From Longimicrobiaceae bacterium (GTDB taxonomy: Bacteria; Gemmatimonadota; Gemmatimonadetes; Longimicrobiales; Longimicrobiaceae), in the NCBI GenBank assembly GCA_030146875.1, contig JASLAX010000234.1, positions 1 through 14,861 of the forward strand: a stretch of 14,861 nucleotides of DNA, written 5' to 3'. Each line of letters starts with the position of its first letter. The first letter of the stretch is position 1. The notes beneath the pieces were generated by a model, which was not told the DNA's origin, made no database searches, and saw only the letters and a program-made list of their open reading frames with translations. Below, one piece after another: positions 7,615-13,127 of the stretch. Position numbers and translations under genes: made by a program.

Positions 7615-9357
7615 ATGCCACTCGCCCGCTTCCCACGCGCCGCGCCGCCGCTGCTCGGCGCGCTCCTGGCGTTCAGCGCCGCCGCCTGCGACTCGCCCAC
7701 CGCCGGCGGCCGCTCCGCCCCGTCGAACGGCCCCTCGCCGGCCGTGGTGCCGGCGAAGGGGACCGCGGCCACGCTCGACGTGGCGAGCTGGAACATCGAG
7801 TGGTTCGGCTCGTCCAACGGGCCCACCAACGAGACGCTCCAGCTCTCCAACGCCCGCGACGTCATCTCCGGCGCGGACCTGGACATCTGGGGCGTGGCCG
7901 AGATCGTGGGCCAGACGCAGTGGAACTCGCTGGAGTCGCAGCTCCCCGGCTACACGGGCTTCCTGGCGAGCGAGGCCACGGTGACGGGCGGCGCCGCGTC
8001 GTACGGCGCGACGGAGCAGAAGGTGGGCATCCTCTACCGCTCCTCGATCGCCACGCTGCTGGGCGCGAGGATCATCCTGACCGCGAACGACGCCGACTTC
8101 GCCGGCCGCCCGCCGCTGGAGGTGAAGCTGCGGGTGACGCTGAACGGGACCACCGAGGACGTGGTGGTGATCGTCCTGCACGGCAAGGCGTTCTCGGACG
8201 TGACGAGCTGGCAGAAGCGGCTGAACGCGTCCAACGCCCTCAAGGCGTACCTGGACGCCAGCTATCCCACGCAGAAGGTGATCGTGGTGGGCGACTGGAA
8301 CGACGACGTGGACACCTCCATCACGTCGGGCCAGCTCTCGCCGTACAAGAACTTCGTGGACGACGCGGCCGACTACCGCTTCCCCACGGGCGCGCTCTCG
8401 GCCGCCGGGATCTCGTCCACGACGAGCTACCCGGACATGATCGACCACCACCTCACCAGCAACGAGCTGCACGCCACGCTGGTCCCGGGCTCGACCGAGG
8501 TATACCGGGTGGACTCCTTCATCGCCAGCTACGACGCCACCACGAGCGACCACTTCCCGGTGCTGACCCGCTACACCTTCGGGGGCGGCGCCGCACCCGG
8601 CAGCGTGACGGTCTCGGCGCCGAACGGCGGGGAGACGATCACCGGCGGGACGGTGCGCAACGTGACTTGGACGTCCTCCGGCATCTCCAACGTGAAGCTG
8701 GAGTACACGCTGAACGGCGGCACGAGCTGGACGCAGATCGTGGCGAGCACCCCGGCGTCGGCCGGGTCGTACGGGTGGACGGTCCCGAACACGGCCAGCA
8801 CCAGCGCGCGGGTGCGCGTGAGCGACGCCGCCGCGGCAGCGACGAGCGACGCGAGCGACGGGGCGTTCACGGTGGTGGTCTCCTCGCCCGCCCGGGTGAT
8901 CATCAACGAGATCCTGGCGAACGAGCCCGGGAGCAACGTGGCCGGCGAGTTCGTGGAGCTGGTCAACGTGGGCGGGTCGTCCATCTCCATCGCGGGATGG
9001 ACGGTCTCGGACGGCGCGGGGGTGAAGCACACCTTCGCGTCGGGGACCACGCTGGCGGCGGGGAAGGCGGTCGTGGTGTTCGGCGCGGCGAGCGGGATCC
9101 CGGCGGGGACCGTGAACGCGGTGGGCGCCTCCACCGGCACCCTCGGCCTGGGCAACGGCGGCGACTCGGTGATCCTGAAGGACGGCGGCGGCGTGACGAA
9201 GGCGTCGTACACCTACCCCTCCTCGCTCTCGGGGACGGACGGGGTGTCGATGAACCGCTCGCCGGACGCGTCCGCCACCGGCTCGTGGGTGCTGCACCGA
9301 ACGCTCTCGTCGCTGTCGTCCTCGCCCGGGAAGATGGCGAGCGGCGCCGCCTTCTAG
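7615..9357 (+). CDS. Secreted lipoprotein: nuclease/phosphatase (EEP) domain, Ig-like domain, lamin-tail domain
   Basis: A 580-residue exported protein. The signal peptide ends in a lipobox with Cys25 (FSAAAC), so the protein is lipid-anchored in the envelope or on the surface. An endonuclease/exonuclease/phosphatase domain covers about 52-322, with WNIEWF (Asn60, Glu62), GVAEI (Glu96), VLHGKA (His189), VVGDWND (Asp227, Asn229) and TTSDHFPV (Asp312, His313), so the catalytic set looks complete. An Ig-like domain follows (about 330-422, starting PNGGE), then a lamin-tail domain (about 426-575, INEI...GEFVELVN...ISIAGWTVSDG) ending in the typical SPG. In this superfamily such domains cut DNA or RNA or remove phosphates; a role in extracellular nucleic-acid breakdown for nutrients is plausible but inferred. 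It is a single gene with a strong terminator. The substrate cannot be told from sequence. Confidence 0.88.
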   Translation: MPLARFPRAAPPLLGALLAFSAAACDSPTAGGRSAPSNGPSPAVVPAKGTAATLDVASWNIEWFGSSNGPTNETLQLSNARDVISGADLDIWGVAEIVGQTQWNSLESQLPGYTGFLASEATVTGGAASYGATEQKVGILYRSSIATLLGARIILTANDADFAGRPPLEVKLRVTLNGTTEDVVVIVLHGKAFSDVTSWQKRLNASNALKAYLDASYPTQKVIVVGDWNDDVDTSITSGQLSPYKNFVDDAADYRFPTGALSAAGISSTTSYPDMIDHHLTSNELHATLVPGSTEVYRVDSFIASYDATTSDHFPVLTRYTFGGGAAPGSVTVSAPNGGETITGGTVRNVTWTSSGISNVKLEYTLNGGTSWTQIVASTPASAGSYGWTVPNTASTSARVRVSDAAAAATSDASDGAFTVVVSSPARVIINEILANEPGSNVAGEFVELVNVGGSSISIAGWTVSDGAGVKHTFASGTTLAAGKAVVVFGAASGIPAGTVNAVGASTGTLGLGNGGDSVILKDGGGVTKASYTYPSSLSGTDGVSMNRSPDASATGSWVLHRTLSSLSSSPGKMASGAAF

Positions 9358-9404
9358 CCGGACCCCGCCTGCCGGCGTCCCCCCGGACGCCCGGAGGCCA
9401 CGCG

Positions 9405-9439
9405 AACCCCCGCCAGAGAGCGCTCTCCGGCGGGGGTTT
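9405..9439. terminator. Strong hairpin terminator after the nuclease lipoprotein
   Basis: Arms AACCCCCGCC (9405-9414) and GGCGGGGGTT (9429-9438) pair perfectly. The inner part GAGAGCGCTCTC can extend the stem across one mismatch, and a TTT follows. The 3' end merges into the BlaI promoter and operator, so the end of one transcription unit touches the start of the next. Confidence 0.85.
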
Positions 9440-9452
9440 ACGTCCGATAAAA
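9436..9452 (+). promoter_or_regulatory. Candidate BlaI operator at its own promoter
   Basis: GTTTACGTCCGATAAAA has TTTA and TAAA half-sites around a GC core and covers the -35 and upstream spacer of the BlaI promoter. It matches the dyad at 12201-12217 at 13 of 17 positions. These appear to be the only places in the window with the TTTAC-N7-TAAAA pattern. Binding by BlaI is inferred from position; the known BlaI/CopY boxes (TACA...TGTA) are different. Confidence 0.5.
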
Positions 9453-9465
9453 CGACGTGTATCCT
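9437..9465 (+). promoter_or_regulatory. Promoter of the blaI-M56-PepSY operon
   Basis: TTTACG (9437-9442) and TATCCT (9460-9465) are 17 bases apart, each 4 of 6 to consensus. Transcription would start near 9472, about 33 bases before the GTG chosen for the repressor. Confidence 0.5.
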
Positions 9466-9504
9466 TGGACCGTCCTCCCGTTCCCCCTCCTCGACCCGCC
9501 CGCC

Positions 9505-9966
9505 GTGAACGAGCCCGAGCGTCCCCCCGACGACGCCCTGCACCTGCGGGACACCGTGCGCCTCTCCGCCGACGGGCTGGCGAAGGTGCTGGGCGACCTG
9601 GAGGCGCGGGTGATGCGCGTGGTGTGGAGCATGGGCCGCCCCGTGCCCGCGCGCGCCGTGCACGACCGGGTCGCGCGAGAGCACGACGTGACCGTGCACA
9701 CCGTCATCACCGTGCTGAACAAGCTGGTGCGGAAGGGCCTCCTGCGCCGCGAGAGCCGCGACGACCTGCTGCACTACGAGCCCACCCTGGACGAGGAGGC
9801 GTTCCGCGCCCAGGCCTCGCGGCGGGTGGTGGAGGGGATCCTCTCCTTCGGCCCGGACGCGGTTACCTCCTCGTTCGTGGACGTGCTGGCGGAGCACGAC
9901 CCCGAGCGGCTGGCGGCGCTGGCGCGGCTGATCGAGCGCCGGCTGGGCGAACGGGGGGACGGGTGA
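9505..9966 (+). CDS. blaI: BlaI/MecI/CopY family transcriptional repressor
   Basis: A 153-residue protein with a winged-helix DNA-binding domain at about 20-95. LGDLEARVMRVVWSMG and the recognition-helix region VTVHTVITVLNKLVRKGLL are typical of the family. The C-terminal half (about 96-150) is the helical dimerisation part. Members bind palindromic operators as dimers and are inactivated by cleavage through the partner M56 protease. The protein has no cysteine, so it lacks the CopY-type metal site and cannot sense copper itself; sensing must come from the partner. The GTG at 9505 is preferred because the in-frame GTG at 9457 would lie inside the predicted -10 region and add a proline-rich non-family extension. 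The stop overlaps the next GTG start by 4 bp, which indicates coupled translation. Confidence 0.88.
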   Translation: MNEPERPPDDALHLRDTVRLSADGLAKVLGDLEARVMRVVWSMGRPVPARAVHDRVAREHDVTVHTVITVLNKLVRKGLLRRESRDDLLHYEPTLDEEAFRAQASRRVVEGILSFGPDAVTSSFVDVLAEHDPERLAALARLIERRLGERGDG

Positions 9967-10988
9967 GCGGGTCGCACCGCAGCGCCGCCCTGGTCTCGCG
10001 CGAGGAGGGGCGGCGGAGAGCGCTCCTCCTCGGCATCTCCGCGCTCCTGCTGCTCAGCGTGGCCCCGGTGTTCGGCCACCACTTCGCCGTGGGGCTGGAG
10101 CACGGGCTGCGCGGGAAGGACCACCTGGGCGCGCTCTGCCTGATCGCCCTGCACGAGCTGCTGGCCCCCGTCCACTGGGGCTTCCACGCGCTGGTCGTCG
10201 CCGGGCTGCTCCTGGCCACGGCGGACCGGGCGAGGGCGGCGCTGCGGACGCGGCGCACGCTGGCCGCCCTCCCCGGGGAGGTGCCGTCCCCCGCCGACGC
10301 GCTCGGGACGGCGGCGCTGGCCGTGGGGCTCGACCTCCGCCGCGTCCGCGTCGTCGACGGCCTCCCGACCCCCGCGTTCACGGCGGGATGGTGGAGGCCG
10401 CGCGTCTACGTCTCCGCGTCCCTCCCCGGGCGGCTGTCCGGGGACGAGCTGGAGGCGCTGCTGGCGCACGAGGAGGCGCACCTGGCGCGGCGCGACCCGC
10501 TGCGCCTCTCCGCGCTGCGCTTCGTCGCCCTGGTCCTGTTCTGGATCCCCGCGCTGCGCCGGCTGGCGGACGACGTGGCGGACGAGGCCGAGGTGCAGGC
10601 GGACGACCGCGCGGCGCGGGAGCGCCCGCTGGCGCTGGCCTCCGCCCTGGTCGCCCTGGCCGGGTGGGGGCGGCTGGACCGGCCGCCGGGGGCCGGCGTG
10701 GGCTTCGCGTCGCCCGCCGCTCTGCTGGAGCGCCGCGTCCGCCGCCTGGCCGGCGAGGAGCCGCCGCCGGTGAGCCACGTCACCCGCCGCTCGCTGGCGG
10801 GCGCCCTGCTCGCCCTGGTGCTCGTGTGGGCGTCGAGCGCCATCGAGGTGCACCCCATGCCCGCGGACCACGCCGCGCACCCGCTGGACCACTGCGGCCA
10901 CCCGGGCGAGCCCTCGCTCGGGCACCTCCTCTGCCGGTGGGACGCTCCCCCGGGCCGCCTCTGCCCCCACGCACTCGCCTCGCGATGA
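9963..10988 (+). CDS. M56 family membrane metalloprotease (BlaR1-like) with short His/Cys-rich tail
   Basis: A 341-residue integral membrane protein. Hydrophobic helices lie at about 20-38 and 60-86. A zinc-protease motif HEEAH (His169, Glu170, His173) follows in LLAHEEAHLARRDPL, then a hydrophobic amphipathic stretch (185-199) and EAEVQADD (about 208-215) with the probable third zinc ligand. A last membrane helix spans about 279-295. With the protease in the cytoplasm, the last 46 residues face the periplasm. BlaR1 carries a penicillin-binding domain of about 250 residues there. Here the tail is short and rich in possible metal ligands: His297, 303, 306, 310, 313, 321 and 336, and Cys311, 324 and 334. 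I infer a metal (copper or zinc) sensor that triggers cleavage of the BlaI repressor. The GTG start overlaps blaI and the stop overlaps the PepSY start, each by 4 bp. Confidence 0.85.
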   Translation: MSGSHRSAALVSREEGRRRALLLGISALLLLSVAPVFGHHFAVGLEHGLRGKDHLGALCLIALHELLAPVHWGFHALVVAGLLLATADRARAALRTRRTLAALPGEVPSPADALGTAALAVGLDLRRVRVVDGLPTPAFTAGWWRPRVYVSASLPGRLSGDELEALLAHEEAHLARRDPLRLSALRFVALVLFWIPALRRLADDVADEAEVQADDRAARERPLALASALVALAGWGRLDRPPGAGVGFASPAALLERRVRRLAGEEPPPVSHVTRRSLAGALLALVLVWASSAIEVHPMPADHAAHPLDHCGHPGEPSLGHLLCRWDAPPGRLCPHALASR

Positions 10989-11842
10989 CGCCGGACCCGC
11001 CGTCCTCCCCCGCCTCGACCGCGCCGCGCGCGCCGCGGTCGACCAGCTACCGCGTGCGCCGCGTCCACCGCTGGCTGGGGCTGCTGATCGGCATCCAGTT
11101 CCTGCTCTGGACGCTGGGCGGCCTCTACTTCTCGTGGGTGGACTTGGACACGGTGCACGGCGACGACCTGCACGCACCCCGTCCCCACCTCCGCGCCGAC
11201 GCGCCGCTCGCCTCGCCTTCGGCCGTGCTGGCGGGCCTGCGGCGGACGGAGCCGGTGGACTCGATCGCCACGCTGGAGCTGGTGCACGTGCTGGGGACCC
11301 CCACGTACCGGGTGGCGTACTTCACCCGCGGGCCCCAGGGCGCCGTGCGGAAGACGCGGCTGGCGGACGCCGCGACGGGGGCGCCCCGGCCGGCGGTGGG
11401 ACGGGAGGAGGCGGTGCGGATCGCGAAGGCGGAGTTCGCCCATCCCGCGCGCGTGGCCTCGGTGGAGTACCTGACGGCGGAGAGCGTCGGCGCGCACCAC
11501 GAGTACCGCGAGCAGCCGCTCCCCGCCTGGGCGGTGACGTTCGCGCACGGCTCGGCGCGCCCCACGGCGTACGTGCCGGCCGAGGTGGGGCGGGTGATCC
11601 GCATCCGCAACGGGCGCTGGCGCGCGTTCGACTTCCTGTGGATGCTGCACACCATGGACTACCGGGGGCGCGACGACTTCAACAACCTGGTGCTGCGCGC
11701 CTTCTCGATCCTGGGGCTGCTGACGGTGGCCTCCGGCTTCACTCTCTTCTGGCTCACCTCGCGCCCGTACCTGGACCGTGCGCACCGCGCGGCGCGGAGC
11801 CGGCAGGGAGCGCCGGGGCGGGACGACGCCACCGTCCCCTGA
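10985..11842 (+). CDS. PepSY domain membrane protein with two membrane helices
   Basis: A 285-residue protein of the PepSY-associated membrane family. Helix 1 (about 29-50) begins with the typical HRWLGL (His28). A large periplasmic part of about 180 residues holds PepSY-like segments. Helix 2 spans about 237-258 and is preceded by FDFLWMLHTMDY (His222). Larger relatives are involved in iron or copper reduction across the inner membrane; His28 and His222 near the membrane faces could bind heme, but this is inference. The ATG overlaps the protease stop (ATGA), so it is the third gene of the repressor operon and a likely direct target of the BlaI switch. The gene ends 5 bases before the TTGACA of the chaperone promoter, and no terminator is seen between them. 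Confidence 0.82.
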   Translation: MTPDPPSSPASTAPRAPRSTSYRVRRVHRWLGLLIGIQFLLWTLGGLYFSWVDLDTVHGDDLHAPRPHLRADAPLASPSAVLAGLRRTEPVDSIATLELVHVLGTPTYRVAYFTRGPQGAVRKTRLADAATGAPRPAVGREEAVRIAKAEFAHPARVASVEYLTAESVGAHHEYREQPLPAWAVTFAHGSARPTAYVPAEVGRVIRIRNGRWRAFDFLWMLHTMDYRGRDDFNNLVLRAFSILGLLTVASGFTLFWLTSRPYLDRAHRAARSRQGAPGRDDATVP

Positions 11843-11847
11843 CCCGC

Positions 11848-11876
11848 TTGACATAGGGGGAGGGGGTATATAGATT
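11848..11876 (+). promoter_or_regulatory. Promoter of the metal chaperone gene
   Basis: A perfect TTGACA (11848-11853) and TAGATT (11871-11876, 4 of 6) are 17 bases apart. Transcription would start near 11883, giving a 50-base leader. Overlapping -10 options (TATATA, TATAGA) would give shorter, less usual spacing. The spacer is filled by the first copy of a G-tract repeat, so binding there would block RNA polymerase. Confidence 0.7.
11853..11868 (+). repeat. G-tract repeat, copy 1, between -35 and -10
   Basis: ATAGGGGGAGGGGGTA. It is identical to copy 2 (11892-11907) except for the centre base. Two G5 tracts flanked by TA lie in the promoter spacer. CsoR/RcnR-family metal repressors bind G- or C-tracts flanked by such AT steps, so an operator is plausible, but the exact arrangement does not match a known site I can name. 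Confidence 0.6.
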
Positions 11877-11891
11877 CGTCCTCGCCGCCCG

Positions 11892-11907
11892 ATAGGGGGC
11901 GGGGGTA
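11892..11907 (+). repeat. G-tract repeat, copy 2, in the chaperone leader
   Basis: ATAGGGGGCGGGGGTA, 39 bases after copy 1 and just downstream of the expected transcript start (about +10 to +25). It differs from copy 1 only in the middle base. It could be a second operator half or the first two G-runs of a quadruplex. Confidence 0.6.
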
Positions 11908-11928
11908 ACGGGGACGAACGCGAGGGGG
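11895..11928 (+). other. Potential G-quadruplex in the chaperone 5' leader
   Basis: Four G-runs (11895-11899, 11901-11905, 11910-11913, 11924-11928) are separated by 1, 4 and 10 bases, and the last run is also the ribosome binding site. If it folds in RNA it would hide the translation start. In a GC-rich genome G-runs are common, so this is only a structural possibility. Confidence 0.35.
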
Positions 11929-11932
11929 AGAC

Positions 11933-12145
11933 ATGGAGACGACGAAGATCGCGATCGAGGGGATGACCTGCGGGCACTGCGTGGCGGGGGTGCGCGGCGC
12001 GCTGGAGGCGCTGGAGGGGGTGAAGGTGCGGGACGTGCAGGTCGGGTCCGCCACCGTGGAGCACGACCCCGCGCGGGTGGACGCCGCGGCGCTGGCGCGC
12101 GCCATCGAGGACGAGGGCTACCGAGCGGCGCCCGGCGCCGCCTGA
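11933..12145 (+). CDS. copZ: Heavy-metal-associated (HMA) domain protein, CopZ-like copper chaperone
   Basis: A 70-residue protein that is a single HMA domain. It has the metal-binding loop GMTCGHC (Cys15, Cys18), a helix with the VRGALEALEGV pattern, and a C-terminal IEDEGYR typical of the fold. Such proteins carry Cu(I) in the cytoplasm to a P-type ATPase or a copper regulator; Hg-binding relatives share the motif, so copper is likely but not proven. The length is normal. GAGGG at 11922-11926 lies six bases before the ATG. It has its own promoter with repeated G-tracts and a hairpin behind it, so it is a single-gene unit. It lies between the two operons of the BlaI group. No copper ATPase is in the window. 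Confidence 0.88.
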   Translation: METTKIAIEGMTCGHCVAGVRGALEALEGVKVRDVQVGSATVEHDPARVDAAALARAIEDEGYRAAPGAA

Positions 12146-12151
12146 GGCCGC

Positions 12152-12189
12152 GGAGCGCGCCGGCCGACCGGCCGGCGGCGCCCCGCTCC
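12152..12189 (+). terminator. Hairpin after the chaperone gene, possible terminator
   Basis: An inner perfect stem (12158-12165 with 12170-12177) and outer arms GGAGCG (12152-12157) and CGCTCC (12184-12189) can form one long stem with an internal loop. A TTTT occurs only 11 bases later, inside the next operator. Probable end of the chaperone transcript, but not a classic terminator. Confidence 0.45.
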
Positions 12190-12200
12190 TGGCGCACGAG

Positions 12201-12218
12201 TTTTACCCGCGGTAAAAT
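12201..12218 (+). promoter_or_regulatory. Dyad operator over the -10 of the barrel/His-Met operon
   Basis: TTTTACC-CGC-GGTAAAA (12201-12217) is a perfect 7-bp dyad and stands out as AT-rich in this genome. TAAAAT at 12213-12218 is a 5-of-6 -10 box lying in its right arm. A -35 17 bases upstream (TGGCGC) is poor, as in activator-dependent or tightly controlled promoters. The dyad resembles the site at 9436-9452 before blaI. Start would be near 12225, 45 bases before the ATG. Confidence 0.6.
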
Positions 12219-12269
12219 CCGCCTCTCCGCCGCCGGCGGAGGGCAGCGACGGACGCACGGACGGAGACC

Positions 12270-13127
12270 ATGAGCACGAGAACCCTGGGGTGGGGCGGGC
12301 TGGCGGCGCTGGCGATCGTCGCCGCGGCCGCGCCTGCCGCCGCCCAGACGGACTACTTCAACACCGACGCGGGTCGGCCGCTGCGCATCGAGGACGCGTA
12401 CCCGGTGGAGCGGTACGCCTTCGAGCTGCAGCTCGCCCCCGTGCGCCTGCACCGCGCGCGCGGAGGGACGTACACGTGGGAGGTGGAGCCCGAGATCGCC
12501 TACGGGATCCTTCCCCGCACGCAGCTCGAGGTGGGCTTTCCCCTCGCCGTGGTGGACGACGCCGGCGGGTCGCAGGTGCAGGGGCTGGCGGGGATCGGAA
12601 TCTCCGCGCTGCACAACCTGAACGTGGAGACCCTCACGCTCCCCGCGCTGGCGGTGGGCGCGTCCGTCGTCCTGCCGGTGGGCCGGCTGGCGCCGGACCA
12701 CGCGTACGCCAGCCTGAAGGGCATCACCACGCGCACCTTCGGGCACACGCGGCTGCACGCCAACGCCGAGTACACCTTCGGCGACGAGCCGGCGGCGGGC
12801 GAGGACGCGGGCGAGGCCTCGCGGTGGATGGCGGGGGTGGCGCTGGACCGCCCGCTGCCGCTGCGGTCGCTGCTGGTGACCGCCGGCACCTTCGCGGAGC
12901 GCCCGCTGCACGGGGGAGAGGACCTGAGCTGGACGGCGGAGGCGGGGATGCGCTACCAGATCTCGCCGCGCCTGAACGTGGACGCCGGCGTGGGCCGCGG
13001 TCTGACCGGCGACGACCAGGGGTGGTTCGCCACCTTCGGCACGGCCTACGCCTTCGCGATGCGCTCGCTGATCCCCACGCCGCGCCGTCGCGAGCTCGCG
13101 ACCCGGGGACGGGAGGGGGGACGATGA
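12270..13127 (+). CDS. Outer-membrane barrel-type protein (putative transporter)
   Basis: A 285-residue exported protein with a signal peptide (1-25, AAA before Gln26). A series of amphipathic strands with alternating aromatic and polar residues follows (for example EPEIAYGILPRTQLEVGFPL, LTLPALAVGASVVLPVG, LHANAEYTFG, MRYQISPRLNVDAGVGRGL), suggesting a beta-barrel of about 10-12 strands. It looks like the outer-membrane proteins annotated as 'transporter' or phenol-degradation MetA-like, whose substrates are unknown. It is the first gene of the second operon, and its TGA overlaps the next ATG by 4 bp. GGAG lies three bases before the ATG, which is close spacing. Given its neighbours it may move metal or metal complexes across the outer membrane, which is inference. 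The basic C-terminal tail (RRRELATRGREGGR) after the last strand is unusual for a barrel. Confidence 0.65.
   Translation: MSTRTLGWGGLAALAIVAAAAPAAAQTDYFNTDAGRPLRIEDAYPVERYAFELQLAPVRLHRARGGTYTWEVEPEIAYGILPRTQLEVGFPLAVVDDAGGSQVQGLAGIGISALHNLNVETLTLPALAVGASVVLPVGRLAPDHAYASLKGITTRTFGHTRLHANAEYTFGDEPAAGEDAGEASRWMAGVALDRPLPLRSLLVTAGTFAERPLHGGEDLSWTAEAGMRYQISPRLNVDAGVGRGLTGDDQGWFATFGTAYAFAMRSLIPTPRRRELATRGREGGR

Noticed and set aside
7588..9897. Open frame of 769 codons on the minus strand
   Set aside because: It covers the nuclease lipoprotein, the terminator at 9405-9439 and most of blaI. It has no family features and is an antisense shadow.
7488..9962. Upstream extension of the M56 protease frame
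   Set aside because: The frame is open through the nuclease gene by chance. Only from the GTG at 9963 does it read membrane helices and the HEEAH motif, and the GTGA overlap with blaI fixes the start.
9505..9966. A direct CopY-type copper sensor
   Set aside because: The repressor has no cysteine, so the C-terminal CXC metal site of CopY is absent.
9505..10988. A classical beta-lactam resistance control pair
   Set aside because: There is no penicillin-binding sensor domain in the M56 protein and no beta-lactamase gene in the window.
11848..11876. A MerR/CueR-type promoter with a long spacer
   Set aside because: The spacer to the best -10 is 17 bases, not 19-20, and it is filled with direct G-tracts and has no CueR-like dyad.
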